The notes beneath the pieces were generated by a model, which saw nothing but the letters and a program-made list of their open reading frames with translations, did no database searches and was not told the origin of the DNA. Source: JBAVVD01 sp049697115 (GTDB taxonomy: Bacteria; Acidobacteriota; Aminicenantia; Aminicenantales; UBA4085). From it: 64,000 nt of DNA. The number at the start of each line of letters is the position of its first letter. The stretch's first letter is position 1. The stretch spans positions 10,961 to 74,960 of the forward strand of contig JBAVVD010000002.1 in the NCBI GenBank assembly GCA_049697115.1. The letters are read 5' to 3'. Position numbers and translations under genes: made by a program. Shown here one piece after another: positions 9,201-19,017 of the stretch.

Positions 9201-11174
9201 TCAGGAGTGTTTTTTAAACCAGGCGAGAACTTTTTGGATCACATCGAGCTGGTGGATGTATTCCCTGACTCCATGGCCTTCTCTCGGGTAGATGACCATT
9301 TCCACCGGAACTCCATAATGTTTCAAGGCGGCATAAAACTCGAAACCTTGCGAAATTGGAACTCGGAAATCTCTCTCTCCGTGAACGATCAATACCGGAG
9401 TTTTGGCCTGTGAGGCATAGGTGACAGGGGAATTCTTGGCATAGATTTCAGGGGCGTCGTAGGGAGCTTTGTTGAAATAACCGATGAGAAAAGAAGGTTC
9501 ATCCGTCAGCGCATACTCGGTGACGAGGTTTGTCACACCGGCAGAGATAAAAGCGGCATTGAATCGGTTTGTCTGGGTGACGATCCACGCGGTGAGATAG
9601 CCGCCGTAGCTTTGGCCGCCGATATACAGCTGCTTTTCATCCACCCAGCCTTTCCGGATTAGATCATTCACTCCGGCCATCACATCGCTCATCGGGCCTT
9701 TCCCCCAGTTGGCGATATTAGCCGTCATCCACTTCATACCCGAGCCTGAGCTTCCCCTGAAATTGGGCAAGAAGACCATGTGGCCTTGGGAGGCGAAAAG
9801 CTGGGCCCAATTGCTGATATGAATGCCGATTCCCCAGTTGTAGGCGGGGCCGCCGTGAAGCCAGACGACCAGCGGGTAGCGTCTGCCGGATTCGAATCCG
9901 ACAGGTTTGACAACAATTCCGAAGACATCGGAATCATCCTCAGGATTATTCCATTTTACAGCCTCAACCGAACCCAGGCTGACCTCCTTGAGATAATCGT
10001 TGAAGAAGGTCAGCTGCTTCTTGTCTTCACCGATGGTTCGTGCGATCCAGACTTCTTTGGGACAGTCCGGTTTTTCGTTGAGAAAGGCCACCCATTCTCC
10101 GTTTGCGCTGACAGACCAGTGGTGGCCCCAGTAAGGGATGATGGAGTGGTCCATTTCCAGAAGTTCATGGCTTTTGTCCTTAAGATCAAGGGAAAGAAGA
10201 TAATTGTGTTCTCCACGCGCGACAGCGGCCAGGACTTTTGCCTCCCGGGGATGCCAGATAAGGTCCCAAACATTGCCCGGATATTCCCTGAGAAGATCAA
10301 TGGGCTCACAATTCTTGAGGGATATGACTTTGGCAATGCCTCTTTCCTTGAAACTTCCAATGGGACCGATATAGGCGATCCATTTTCCGTCAGAAGAAAA
10401 TGAAGGAGCCGCCAGGGCATTGATTTTGGCGTCTAAAATTTTTTCCTCTCCGGTTTGCACATCGACCAGCCCAAGATGGCTCTGGTACTCATTTCCCTCC
10501 GCAGTGGGAAGGGGAGAGGCCTGGACGGCCAGTTCTTTTCCGTCCGGAGACCAGTTGAAGAGAAAAACCGTCTGGTTCCGGAGAGTCACACTCCGTGCCT
10601 CGCCCCCGGACGCATTCATGATCCAGAGCCGCGTGTGAGTGAAGTCTTTATCCACAACATATCCGTCATCTCCCCCTTCTTTCTGTTTTTTTTCCGCCTC
10701 TGAGGGAGCATCTTCTTTCAGGAAGGCAAACATCCGTCCGTCTGGCGACCATTTCATGTCCCGGATATTACCTTCTTCATGTGTGATTCTCTCCAGACTT
10801 TTATTGGCCAAAGAATAAAAATAGACCTGGGTGGACTTGTCTGCACCTTGGCGGGAGAGAAAAGCCAGGATCTTTCCATCCGGTGACCAACGGGGTGTGG
10901 AGTCCGGTCCTGGATTTTTTGTGATCTGTTGAAGCGTTTTCCCATCCGCGGAGACCAGCCAGAGTTCTGAATTCATACTCCGGTTCTCATCAAACTGGCT
11001 GACGACAAAGGCCACCCAGTCGCCCCTCGGTTCTATCTGCGGGTCCGAGATATTTTTCAGTTTTAAAAGATCCACAGACTCAAAAGGTTTCTTCTCCCGG
11101 CTGAAGGCCAAAGAAGACAAAGCCAGGACAAACGCCAAAAGAGCTGCGGTTAAAGCTCTCGCTTTCCTATCCAT
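9201..11174 (-). CDS. Exported S9 family peptidase (prolyl oligopeptidase/DPP type)
   Basis: Serine peptidase of 657 residues. The N-terminal signal peptide (ALTAALLAFVLALSSLAFS) is followed by a seven-bladed beta-propeller with WSPDGK/WSPDGR repeats (about residues 40-380) and a C-terminal alpha/beta hydrolase. The catalytic triad is Ser in GGQSYGGYL, Asp in HGERDFRVP, and His in REGHGVREY. It probably trims peptides or dipeptides in the periplasm, as expected for a peptide-fermenting or scavenging organism. First gene of a five-gene minus-strand block and convergent with the transglycosylase gene. Confidence 0.93.
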   Translation of the reverse strand: MDRKARALTAALLAFVLALSSLAFSREKKPFESVDLLKLKNISDPQIEPRGDWVAFVVSQFDENRSMNSELWLVSADGKTLQQITKNPGPDSTPRWSPDGKILAFLSRQGADKSTQVYFYSLANKSLERITHEEGNIRDMKWSPDGRMFAFLKEDAPSEAEKKQKEGGDDGYVVDKDFTHTRLWIMNASGGEARSVTLRNQTVFLFNWSPDGKELAVQASPLPTAEGNEYQSHLGLVDVQTGEEKILDAKINALAAPSFSSDGKWIAYIGPIGSFKERGIAKVISLKNCEPIDLLREYPGNVWDLIWHPREAKVLAAVARGEHNYLLSLDLKDKSHELLEMDHSIIPYWGHHWSVSANGEWVAFLNEKPDCPKEVWIARTIGEDKKQLTFFNDYLKEVSLGSVEAVKWNNPEDDSDVFGIVVKPVGFESGRRYPLVVWLHGGPAYNWGIGIHISNWAQLFASQGHMVFLPNFRGSSGSGMKWMTANIANWGKGPMSDVMAGVNDLIRKGWVDEKQLYIGGQSYGGYLTAWIVTQTNRFNAAFISAGVTNLVTEYALTDEPSFLIGYFNKAPYDAPEIYAKNSPVTYASQAKTPVLIVHGERDFRVPISQGFEFYAALKHYGVPVEMVIYPREGHGVREYIHQLDVIQKVLAWFKKHS

Positions 11175-11328
11175 TCGGTCCTCCTGAAAAAAGCGGTCAT
11201 AGTCGTCAAAAGAAATTATTTCATTTAAAAATTAACGGCTTAACCGAGGGTTTGACCAGATCCTGTTTTCTCTGCGGATCATTCTGCCTCTTTTTGGAGA
11301 ACGTTCAACCACCAGAGCTGAGTACGGA

Positions 11329-12264
11329 TTACAGATAGCCTTTGATCTGGAGGTTTCTAGGCATGATCTCAAAGGTGGCGGGAAGTTTGCCCAATTGCTC
11401 CCCATCCAGTTCAATAAGAACGGGCGCATTGTCTTCAGGGACAGCCTCGATTTTTCGGCTCCGCATGAGAAATATTTTTGGATGGGAGAGATGTGTGCCA
11501 AAAAAGATTTTCCAGCCATGCCGGCAGAACTCAAGAAATTTCATGCCTTTGATATAGACAAAATCGAAGGCGCCGTCATCGAGCCTGGCTTGCGGCGCAA
11601 TTTTCATCCCCTTGCCGAAAATCCGCCCATTGGCCACGACTCCGATAAGATAGTCTCCTTCTGGCAGATCCTCGCCGTCCACTTTAATCCGGAGTCTTTT
11701 ATTTTTATATTTCATCATTGTGGATATAAGACAGCGGACATAGGAAGAGGCTTTCCGTTCCATCCTTTTTTGATTGACCTGCTCGACGACTTCGCCTCCG
11801 ATGCCAAAATCGGCGACATTCAGGAAATACCTTTCCTCTGCTTCCCCGGAATGGGATTTAAACGCGACCTTACCGATATCGATCCGGTTGTTGGGCGCCT
11901 GAGTAATCACATTCAAGGCATCCTTCAGCTTCTGGGGAATATTGAGGCTTCGCGTGAAGTCACAGCCGGTTCCCGACGGGAGGATGCCCAGAGTGGCCTC
12001 GGAGTTAATGACCTTTCTATCCTCATAGAATCCGTTGGCAATCTCATTCATCGTCCCATCGCCGCCCACGCCGATGATGAGTTCTGTGCCTCCCTTGAGG
12101 GCCGTACGGGTTAATTCGATGGCCTGGAGGGGCTTCTCGGTGAACTCATACTTGAATTCTTTGATAAACGTTTTTATGGCTTCTTTAATCTGAGTCCATC
12201 TTTGGCGTGTTTTTCCCTTGGCCGATGCCGGATTAACGATGACTTGAGTTTTGAGAAGATTCAT
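11329..12264 (-). CDS. Diacylglycerol kinase family lipid kinase (YegS/BmrU/DgkB type)
   Basis: 311 residues. Typical DAGK catalytic motifs are present: NPASAKGKTRQRW near the N-terminus, GVGGDGTMNEIANGF, and LGILPSGTGCDFTRSL. The C-terminal beta-sandwich includes DDGAFDFVYIKG and ELDGEQLG. It should phosphorylate a diacylglycerol, sphingoid or related lipid at the membrane; the substrate cannot be read from the sequence. Its start overlaps the end of the upstream membrane protein by 32 bases, so the two are coupled. Confidence 0.9.
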   Translation of the reverse strand: MNLLKTQVIVNPASAKGKTRQRWTQIKEAIKTFIKEFKYEFTEKPLQAIELTRTALKGGTELIIGVGGDGTMNEIANGFYEDRKVINSEATLGILPSGTGCDFTRSLNIPQKLKDALNVITQAPNNRIDIGKVAFKSHSGEAEERYFLNVADFGIGGEVVEQVNQKRMERKASSYVRCLISTMMKYKNKRLRIKVDGEDLPEGDYLIGVVANGRIFGKGMKIAPQARLDDGAFDFVYIKGMKFLEFCRHGWKIFFGTHLSHPKIFLMRSRKIEAVPEDNAPVLIELDGEQLGKLPATFEIMPRNLQIKGYL

Positions 12265-12751
12265 CCTTTACTCCCTCAGGACTGGGAGGATGCTTTTTGC
12301 CAAAAAGGGCAACTCCTAAGATTCCGCCGAGAGCTCCCAGAGCGGCGAAGAGGACAGCGGAAATGACCAGTCCCAGAAGAAACCAGGCGACGGATATCGG
12401 GCCAACCCCTTTTTCAAACCAACTCTCCCAACCGGAAGGCATTTCTTCTGAAAACTCGGCAACTCGATCCATAATCCTCCGTATAAACTCCGTGTTCAAA
12501 GCGTGAAAAGGGATACTCAAAAAAGTATCTACGACAGCGGCAACGAAACCCGCAAAGGCCCCGACAATGGCTCCGTCTCCCGAAGTCAGGGCTTTCGGTG
12601 AATCTTTGGCCAGAAGATATGCGGAAAGCATGGCCCCGCCGATGATCCATAGACAGCAGAGACAATTGAGAAAGGGCACGGCAGATAGAATACCGGCCAC
12701 ACCACCGCCGATAAGGGCTGGCATAAATATGCCTGGTTTTTGAGAGTTCAT
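12233..12751 (-). CDS. Small multi-pass membrane protein, function unknown
   Basis: 172 residues from the ATG at 12751, chosen because it carries AAGGAGGAAC just upstream; an in-frame ATG 21 bases earlier lacks one. Hydrophobic segments: residues about 8-32 (GGGVAGILSAVPFLNCLCCLW), 33-45, 55-75 (GAIVGAFAGFVAAVVDTFL) and 115-150 (GLVISAVLFAALGALGGILG). Glycine-rich helices with a CLCC motif recall small DUF-type proteins of Acidobacteria-like genomes, but I do not recognise a named family. Overlaps the lipid kinase gene by 32 bases. Confidence 0.75.
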   Translation of the reverse strand: MNSQKPGIFMPALIGGGVAGILSAVPFLNCLCCLWIIGGAMLSAYLLAKDSPKALTSGDGAIVGAFAGFVAAVVDTFLSIPFHALNTEFIRRIMDRVAEFSEEMPSGWESWFEKGVGPISVAWFLLGLVISAVLFAALGALGGILGVALFGKKHPPSPEGVKDESSQNSSHR

Positions 12752-12844
12752 CCGTTCCTCCTTGTCAATCAACCTATTGTATTGTTTTTAAAGTGGAAAT
12801 TTCAAGTTTGCAGATTTTTCCGGGAAACGGACTCGGACAAAAGA

Positions 12845-13342
12845 TTAGAAGCGTATTCTTTCATGTCTGATAAAGACTTCCGCCAATCCGGGGATCAAAT
12901 AGAAGGGAAAAATGGTTCCCCAAAGAAATCCAGTACTGAAACGCAGGATGTTTGAACCTTTCCAGAGGCCAAGGAGATTTCCGGCCGCATCGATGAAGAC
13001 AGGCAGCGAAAGGGCGCCCAAGATCTCTATTCTCGGAAGTCGAAGCTTCTGAAATCCCCTCAAAAATGGATAAAACACGGTCCCTGCCAGGAATCCGAAG
13101 TACACACCAAGGCATCGGGCACAGACCGCCAGGGAATGGCCAAAAACGAGGAAAGAGCGGGAGGGAATTTGGTGGCAGAGTGGAGAAAAACAGGTATACA
13201 CAAAGAGGCTTGAAAAAGAGCCTCTGTTTTTGAGGTACGGAGCCAGAAAGATAGCTGTGAGCCACAGAAGAATTCCTCCCAATGTGATGCAATAGATGGT
13301 GCGGATTTTCTGCCGTCGTCCCATTTTTTTTATTCGGATCAA
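12845..13342 (-). CDS. DUF2085 family membrane protein
   Basis: 165 residues with four to five hydrophobic segments. It has the diagnostic DUF2085 cysteine/histidine motifs: CFSPLCHQIPSRSF and later CARCLGVYFGF. The family has no established function; the conserved CHQ and CARC residues suggest metal or redox chemistry at the membrane. Stands alone between two membrane-protein genes on the minus strand. Confidence 0.82.
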   Translation of the reverse strand: MIRIKKMGRRQKIRTIYCITLGGILLWLTAIFLAPYLKNRGSFSSLFVYTCFSPLCHQIPSRSFLVFGHSLAVCARCLGVYFGFLAGTVFYPFLRGFQKLRLPRIEILGALSLPVFIDAAGNLLGLWKGSNILRFSTGFLWGTIFPFYLIPGLAEVFIRHERIRF

Positions 13343-13466
13343 TTTTTAAAGACTCTCAAAAAGAAATTCTCTTTCCAGGGGTGCGATTCAAACACACGGC
13401 ACCGACCGATCGGATAAGAGCGAATAATGTCACAGACAGATTGAGGGGGGCGGTGCATCGGATCCT

Positions 13467-14615
13467 TCAACAGGTATCTTTCATCCTTAAATAGACCAGG
13501 GAACCTGCAAGAATCAGGAAGTTGATCGTAATGATGGACCAGGACATGAACCGGGCATAAAAATTTTTCCCCAGGATGTCATAGAGAGATAAGGCGATGA
13601 TCAAAAAATTGACCAGAAGGACAATTCTGAGCGCTCCGGGAAACCGTGAGAAGTATTTCAGGACAATGGCCACACCGAGAATGGAAGAAAACAGGGTGTA
13701 ATCCCATCCCAGTGGTGAGAGAAGAGGGATGACAACAAGAAGAAAGGAAGCTTCGAGAGGGAAAGGCCGAGACATCCTTTTGCCTCTGGAGATGACCAGA
13801 AGAATGATAACGGCCAGAACGGCGGTTGAGATTATATAGAGAACTGAGGTTAACTTTAAGTCGCCTGTCCATTTCATGAAAAAAGCCATAAGGGAGATAT
13901 TGTCCTGGGAATCGAGGAGAATGGGAGTGGAGCGGGAAAGGCTTGAGATCCATTCCTTATGGACTGTGATATTCCCTGAGAATCCATAATACAGAGAGGG
14001 CAGACAAAGTGAGACAGCGATGAAGAGGAGCCCTGTCCCGAGAACAAGCCATTTTTTCCGGAGTATGAAGTAGGGGATAAAAATCACCGCATAGGGCTTA
14101 AGAGCTGTAGCCAATCCCCAGAGCAGTCCCGCTGGCACGTCTTTCGATAGAGAAGGGGAATTTTCCTCCTGGATGAACCAGATCATTCCCGTCAGTAGAA
14201 AAGTCAAGAGGGCATTGATTTGTCCCAGATGGAGTTCTCGGAGGAAATATCGGAAGAGGACGAGAACAGAAAGGAAAATAAAAAAAGAAGAAGTCTCTCG
14301 GACGGGATTGAGAACACGTTCAGCGAGGAAGATGATGAGCCCCAGAGAACAAAGGATGAGAAAATACCAGATTCCCTTGGCCCAGGGAAGGGGTAGATAG
14401 GAAAGGGGAATATAGAAAATGGCGGAAAATGGAGAATATTTGAACTGGTAATGTTCATCTTCCGCCCGGTAAAGTGTTTCTCCCATCCGAATTCTTTCGC
14501 CCGCTTTATAATTGACTTCGAAATCCACCATCTCCTCTTTGGCTTTGAGGAGAAAAAGGGCCATTAACAGAAAGAATCCGAGCACGACAGATAACAGTAA
14601 GACTTTTTTACCCAT
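13467..14615 (-). CDS. GT87-like membrane glycosyltransferase (DUF2029)
   Basis: 382 residues with about ten membrane helices. The first periplasmic loop carries DFEVNYKAG, where the Asp matches the catalytic acidic residue of GT-C enzymes, followed by GETLY and FKYSPFSAI. Later blocks HLGQINALL and ATALKPYAVIF are typical of the DUF2029/GT87 polyprenol-phosphate-dependent mannosyltransferases. It probably transfers a sugar from a polyprenyl donor to a periplasmic acceptor. Not close to the polysaccharide cluster at 53 kb. Confidence 0.85.
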   Translation of the reverse strand: MGKKVLLLSVVLGFFLLMALFLLKAKEEMVDFEVNYKAGERIRMGETLYRAEDEHYQFKYSPFSAIFYIPLSYLPLPWAKGIWYFLILCSLGLIIFLAERVLNPVRETSSFFIFLSVLVLFRYFLRELHLGQINALLTFLLTGMIWFIQEENSPSLSKDVPAGLLWGLATALKPYAVIFIPYFILRKKWLVLGTGLLFIAVSLCLPSLYYGFSGNITVHKEWISSLSRSTPILLDSQDNISLMAFFMKWTGDLKLTSVLYIISTAVLAVIILLVISRGKRMSRPFPLEASFLLVVIPLLSPLGWDYTLFSSILGVAIVLKYFSRFPGALRIVLLVNFLIIALSLYDILGKNFYARFMSWSIITINFLILAGSLVYLRMKDTC

Positions 14616-14852
14616 CTTTGGATTTTCAGGCTACCCGAGATTCAAGAAATTGTCAATTTGGATGATCCTTGACCGCAGATCGCTTCTCTAATTTTTAAGA
14701 GATTCATGGACACGAACCAAATTCTAGAGAATTCGGCTTATGTTCCTCTTGTGTGACAGGTCTTGAAATTCCCTCCATTCTTTTTAAAAATATCATACTA
14801 TCAAGGAGGAAAACACTTGATAAAAGGCCAGTTCACATGATGAAGATATAAT

Positions 14853-14881
14853 TTGACAGAAGATTTTTCAAGTGTAAAAAT
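14853..14881 (+). promoter_or_regulatory. Candidate promoter ahead of the protease-like/TPR gene
   Basis: A perfect TTGACA at 14853-14858 and TAAAAA at 14875-14880, spacer 16. A strong AAGGAGGA ribosome site follows directly before the ATG at 14931. The rest of the 315-base gap from 14616 is AT-rich; it contains AAGGAGG and a TTG with a seven-codon frame at 14818 but no convincing gene. Confidence 0.4.
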
Positions 14882-14930
14882 GTGTGTGGAGAAAGGCCCA
14901 AAAAGGAGACAATTGTAAGAAGGAGGAAAA

Positions 14931-16772
14931 ATGAAGGATAAAAAAATATGGGCTTTTTTTATCGGCCTGGTTCTGATTGTTCCCAGCTTTTTGTTTTCTG
15001 CCCAGACAGAGGAGATTGCCAAAAAACTTGAAGAAAACAAAGCCGGAATTCTTTCTCTCATTGTCTACGGAAGCGACAAGCAGGAGATGGCGCGGGGCAG
15101 CGCTCTGGCCGTAAGTGAGGGGATTGTGGCCACCTCCTATCACTTGGTCAGTCAGGCGGCGCAAGTGGAGGCTTTTAATTTTAAACAAAAAAAGGTCAAA
15201 GTGGAGGGCATCATTTCCTTTGATAAAAATACGGACATCGCCCTCCTTAATGTGAAAGGAAAGATATCCGCTCTTCCTATGGGGAATTTTAATTCCCTGT
15301 CTGTTGGGAAGAAAGTCTACGCGATGGGCGTCAATCCGCTGGAGGAAATTGAGTTCAAGGAGGGATCGATCAAGGGGATTCTTGAGTTTTCGGCTGCCCA
15401 AAAATTTGCGGACCTGACTCTGGATGTTCAAGAGTCATTTACCGGGGCTCCGGTTTGCGATGAGAGTGGCCTGACTGTGGGCCTTCTGATTATCATTGAA
15501 AAGAAATTAAAGTTCATCGTTCCTATCCAGAATGTTCAGGCACTGCCCAAGACAGGTGAAGGAACCCCCTTCAAGAAATGGACAGCCGACAATTATCTGG
15601 CCACGATGGAAGGCGCATATCTCGTGGGAAAGCTCTATGCGCTGACTAATGATTATTGGGGGGCCCAGAGATATCTGGATAAGGTGATTCAATTGAATCC
15701 TAAAAACCTGGAAGTCCATATCCTTATGGCCTCCATATTGGACAGTCAGCGCAACTATCAAGCCGCTTTAACCGCCTATAATAAAATCATTGCGCTCGAT
15801 CCTGGCAATGCCGATGCCTACTCCAAACTGGGCCAGGTTTACCTAAAAATGCAGCGTTTGGATGAGGCTGTGGATGCCTTCAAAAAGGCAGTGGAACTCA
15901 ATCCCAACAACAAACAAGTTCTTTTTTATCTGGGGAATGCCTTTGAGGAAAACAGGGATTTTGCCAAGGCCGCAGAGGCCTATGAACAATACGTCGGCAC
16001 ACAACCAGATAACGCCTGGAAAGCGTACCGGCAGCTTGGCCTGTGCCGTCTGAATCTCAACCAGTATGAGAAGGCCATTGCGGCCTTTTTAGAGGCCTTG
16101 AAAGGCCAGCCAGAGGATTTCAAGTCCAATTACAATCTGGCCGAAGCCTATGAAAAAGCGGGACAATTTGAGAAGGCGGAAGAAGTCTATCATTTTTTAA
16201 TCAAGAAGTACCCTTCAGATGCGGAATCCTATTACAAAATGATCATCCTCATGTATGACAGGGCGGGGATGAATGCCAAGGCTGTCGATGCGGCAAAAAA
16301 GCTTGTCGAGCTCAATCCAAAGAACGAAGAGTATATTTATAACCTGGGCATTATGTATTTCAAAATAGAAAAATATCAGGAAGCGATTGAAGCCTTCCAG
16401 AAGGCCGCTGCGCTAAAACCGAACTACGACTATGCCTACTATCAGATTGGCTTTTCCTACCAGAGGATGAAGAAATACAAGGAATCCATTGAGGCCTTCC
16501 AAGAGTATGTGGGACTCGTCCCCAACAGTCCGGACGGTTGGTTCAGCATCGGGATTAACCATATGTTTCTCAAAGATTTTAATGGGGCGCTGGAGCCGCT
16601 GCGGAAATGCCTGGAGATTGACCCCGGCTACCAGGGAGGCGTCGCGTATTACAATCTGGGCATTGTTTATCTGAACTTGAGAGACAGATACAGCGCCATT
16701 GAAGTGCATAAAAAATTAGCGGCCATATCGCCAGACCTGGCCAATAAATTAAAAGCCCTGATCTACAAATAA
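14931..16772 (+). CDS. Exported protease-like (HtrA fold) protein fused to TPR array; nucleophile Ser replaced by Thr
   Basis: 613 residues. Signal peptide 1-24 (WAFFIGLVLIVPSFLFSAQ). Residues about 30-200 follow the trypsin/HtrA pattern: His71 in VATSYHLVSQ, Asp102 in DKNTDIALLNV, then ESFTGAPVCDESG where GNSGGP is expected, so the nucleophile position is Thr171. From about 205 to the C-terminus there are roughly eleven TPR units (LNPKNLEVHILMA, LDPGNADAYSKLGQ, LNPNNKQVLFYLGN and so on). The first part may be an inactive peptide-binding scaffold or a slow Thr protease; the TPRs would hold partners in the periplasm. Monocistronic, followed by tRNA-Leu. Confidence 0.85.
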   Translation: MKDKKIWAFFIGLVLIVPSFLFSAQTEEIAKKLEENKAGILSLIVYGSDKQEMARGSALAVSEGIVATSYHLVSQAAQVEAFNFKQKKVKVEGIISFDKNTDIALLNVKGKISALPMGNFNSLSVGKKVYAMGVNPLEEIEFKEGSIKGILEFSAAQKFADLTLDVQESFTGAPVCDESGLTVGLLIIIEKKLKFIVPIQNVQALPKTGEGTPFKKWTADNYLATMEGAYLVGKLYALTNDYWGAQRYLDKVIQLNPKNLEVHILMASILDSQRNYQAALTAYNKIIALDPGNADAYSKLGQVYLKMQRLDEAVDAFKKAVELNPNNKQVLFYLGNAFEENRDFAKAAEAYEQYVGTQPDNAWKAYRQLGLCRLNLNQYEKAIAAFLEALKGQPEDFKSNYNLAEAYEKAGQFEKAEEVYHFLIKKYPSDAESYYKMIILMYDRAGMNAKAVDAAKKLVELNPKNEEYIYNLGIMYFKIEKYQEAIEAFQKAAALKPNYDYAYYQIGFSYQRMKKYKESIEAFQEYVGLVPNSPDGWFSIGINHMFLKDFNGALEPLRKCLEIDPGYQGGVAYYNLGIVYLNLRDRYSAIEVHKKLAAISPDLANKLKALIYK

Positions 16773-16910
16773 CCGCATCCATTCCTCTGTTGTGAGAAAT
16801 GGATCTGAGGTGTCCACTTTTCAACTTTAAATGAGGCAGGATACCCAAAATCGATAGAAATAAAAGAATGTGGCTAACAGAAACAGATATCCAGGAGAAA
16901 ATATATAGAA

Positions 16911-16995
16911 GGGCAGGTGGCGGAATTGGCAGACGCGCTAGGCTTAGGACCTAGTTCCTGATGAGGGAGTGCGGGTTCGACTCCCGCTCTGCCCA
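16911..16995 (+). tRNA. tRNA-Leu (anticodon TAG)
   Basis: 85-nt class II tRNA. The acceptor stem GGGCAGG pairs with TCTGCCC (one G-U). The D arm starts TGGCGGAATTGGCAGACGC. The anticodon arm CTAGG-CTTAGGA-CCTAG has anticodon TAG. A long variable arm and the T arm GCGGGTTCGACTCCCGC follow, then discriminator A. The 3' CCA is not encoded. Lies between the TPR gene and tig, with no intron. Confidence 0.95.
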
Positions 16996-17065
16996 TTCTC
17001 TGTCGTCTGAGATGTATCCAAATATATTTTGAGCTTAATCTCAGAGCTCCGAAAGGAAGTCAGGA

Positions 17066-18358
17066 ATGGAAACACGGTTGAAGATCGGGACCTTAAAAAG
17101 CAACGTCAAGACTATTGGCATCACTCAGAGAGAGATTGAAGCTGAACTCCAGGCGGAAGACGCCCATCAAGAGTTCAATAAGATCGTCAATCAGTACGCC
17201 CAGAAGGTTAAGATCAAAGGATTTAGAACGGGCAAGGCGCCGCAGGAAATGGTCCGAAAGATGTTCTTTCCCGAAATTCAAAAATCCTTGATGGATGCCG
17301 TCGTTCCTCAAATTCTCAAGGAGATCCTGGAAAGCCAGAACATTGATCCGGTCGGCCTTCCCGTGATTCAGGAATTCTCCTATGAAGAGGGAAAGCCCCT
17401 TCGTTTTAAAGCCAAAGTGGATGTTTGGCCAGATTTTGAACTCCCCGAATATAAAGGAATTAAGGTGAATGGAAAAAAGACGCATGTCGAGGACGAGGAG
17501 ATCCAGAAGAGTCTTGAAGAGTTACGCCAGAAGGCGGCCGAATACATTCCGGTGGAGGGGAGGGGAGTGACTGAAGGAGATTATGTGGTGGTTGAACTCC
17601 AGGGAAAAGATCAAAAAACAGGAAAGCGGCTGCCGGCAGAAAAAATGGTTGTCTTGGCCGGCCATCCAGAGAACGAGAAAATTCTCAATGAAAGCCTGCT
17701 GGGCTTGAAACCTCAAGAAAAGAGAAATTTTACTCAGGCCTATCCGCCAGACCACGGAAATAAAAAACTGGCCGGAAAGGACATCGAATACGTTCTTCAC
17801 GTGGTCTCCATTAAGGAGAAACAGCTCCCTGAGCTCAACGATGAGTTTGCCAAAAACTTTGGCAAATACGAACACTTGAGTGATTTAAAAGAAAAGGTCA
17901 AAGAAGAGCTATTCCGGGCCAAAGAAAATGCCGGAAAGAAAGAAATGGCTGAGGCCATTCTTCAAATCCTATCGGACCGGACGCCAATGGAACTCCCTGA
18001 GAGTGCTGTGGAACAGGAAACTCTGGCCCTTCTGGAGAAACTTCTTTCTTCTTATTCTCAGCGAGATTTGGGGAAAGACCAGTTCGGCCAATTGAAAGCA
18101 CAGGCAAGGAAACAGGCAGAGTTGTTATTAAAGAAGAATCTCATACTCCGCAAAATAACCGAGAAAGAAGCCATCGCGGTGAGCGAAGAAGAAATTGACC
18201 AGGAAATCAGAGCCCTGGCCCATGCCAATAATCTGCCCCTCTCCCAGGTCATAGAGAGTATTAACCAGGGAGGGAAGCGGGAGAACCTGAGGAGCAGCCT
18301 CCTCTATAAAAAGGCAGTTGACTTTTTGCTCAAAAAGGCTATAATAAGTTATCAATAA
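17066..18358 (+). CDS. tig: Trigger factor, ribosome-associated chaperone
   Basis: 430 residues, the usual family length. The N-terminal ribosome-binding domain has the signature KGFRTGKAP (ribosomal docking loop GFRxGxxP). A FKBP-like PPIase domain (GDYVVVELQGKD to YVLHVVSIKEKQLPELNDEF) and a C-terminal helical chaperone arm follow. It folds nascent chains at the exit tunnel. First gene of tig-clpP-clpX-lon; clpP starts 8 bases after the stop. Confidence 0.96.
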   Translation: METRLKIGTLKSNVKTIGITQREIEAELQAEDAHQEFNKIVNQYAQKVKIKGFRTGKAPQEMVRKMFFPEIQKSLMDAVVPQILKEILESQNIDPVGLPVIQEFSYEEGKPLRFKAKVDVWPDFELPEYKGIKVNGKKTHVEDEEIQKSLEELRQKAAEYIPVEGRGVTEGDYVVVELQGKDQKTGKRLPAEKMVVLAGHPENEKILNESLLGLKPQEKRNFTQAYPPDHGNKKLAGKDIEYVLHVVSIKEKQLPELNDEFAKNFGKYEHLSDLKEKVKEELFRAKENAGKKEMAEAILQILSDRTPMELPESAVEQETLALLEKLLSSYSQRDLGKDQFGQLKAQARKQAELLLKKNLILRKITEKEAIAVSEEEIDQEIRALAHANNLPLSQVIESINQGGKRENLRSSLLYKKAVDFLLKKAIISYQ

Positions 18359-18366
18359 ACAATCTC

Positions 18367-18963
18367 ATGACTTTAATCCCCTTTATAGTCGAGCAGGATG
18401 GAAGGACTGAGCGAGCCTATGATATTTATTCCAGGCTTCTCAAGGATAAGATCGTATTTTTAGGAACTGAAATCGATGATGATGTGGCCAATTCCGTTAT
18501 TGCCCAACTTCTCTATCTGGAAGCTGAAAATCCGGAGAAGGAGATCTCGCTGTATATCAATTCCCCGGGCGGGAGTATCACGTCAGGCCTGGCCATATAT
18601 GACACCATGCAGTTAATAACTTCTGATATATCAACAATTTGTGTTGGGCAAGCAGCCAGTATGGCGGCCGTCCTCCTGGCCTCCGGAACTCCAGGGAAGC
18701 GCTTATCCCTTCCGAATTCTCGGATCATACTTCATCAGCCATTTGGAGGATATCAAGGACAGGCCTCGGACATCGCTATCCAGGCGAAAGAAATTCTTCG
18801 CATCAGAGAGAGTATCTACCAGATTTTAACGAAGCACACACGACAGGCCAAGTCGAAAATCCAGGCGGACATTGAACGGGACTTTATCATGACCGCTGTC
18901 CAGGCAAAGGAATACGGATTGATCGATCAAATTATCACTTCGAGATCCCAGTCAAAAAAATAA
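18367..18963 (+). CDS. clpP: ATP-dependent Clp protease proteolytic subunit
   Basis: 198 residues. Catalytic Ser in GQAASMAAVLLASG, His in ILHQPFGGYQGQASDI, Asp in ERDFIMTAVQAKEYGLID. Substrate-binding glycines in INSPGGSITSGLAIYDTM. Forms the tetradecameric peptidase of ClpXP. ATG at 18367 yields MTLIPFIVEQDGRTERAYDIYSR, a classic mature N-terminus with almost no propeptide. Confidence 0.97.
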   Translation: MTLIPFIVEQDGRTERAYDIYSRLLKDKIVFLGTEIDDDVANSVIAQLLYLEAENPEKEISLYINSPGGSITSGLAIYDTMQLITSDISTICVGQAASMAAVLLASGTPGKRLSLPNSRIILHQPFGGYQGQASDIAIQAKEILRIRESIYQILTKHTRQAKSKIQADIERDFIMTAVQAKEYGLIDQIITSRSQSKK

Positions 18964-19017
18964 GCTCTTTGGCTTTTCACTTCTAAAGGCATGGATCAGA
19001 CATAAACAGAGATTCAA

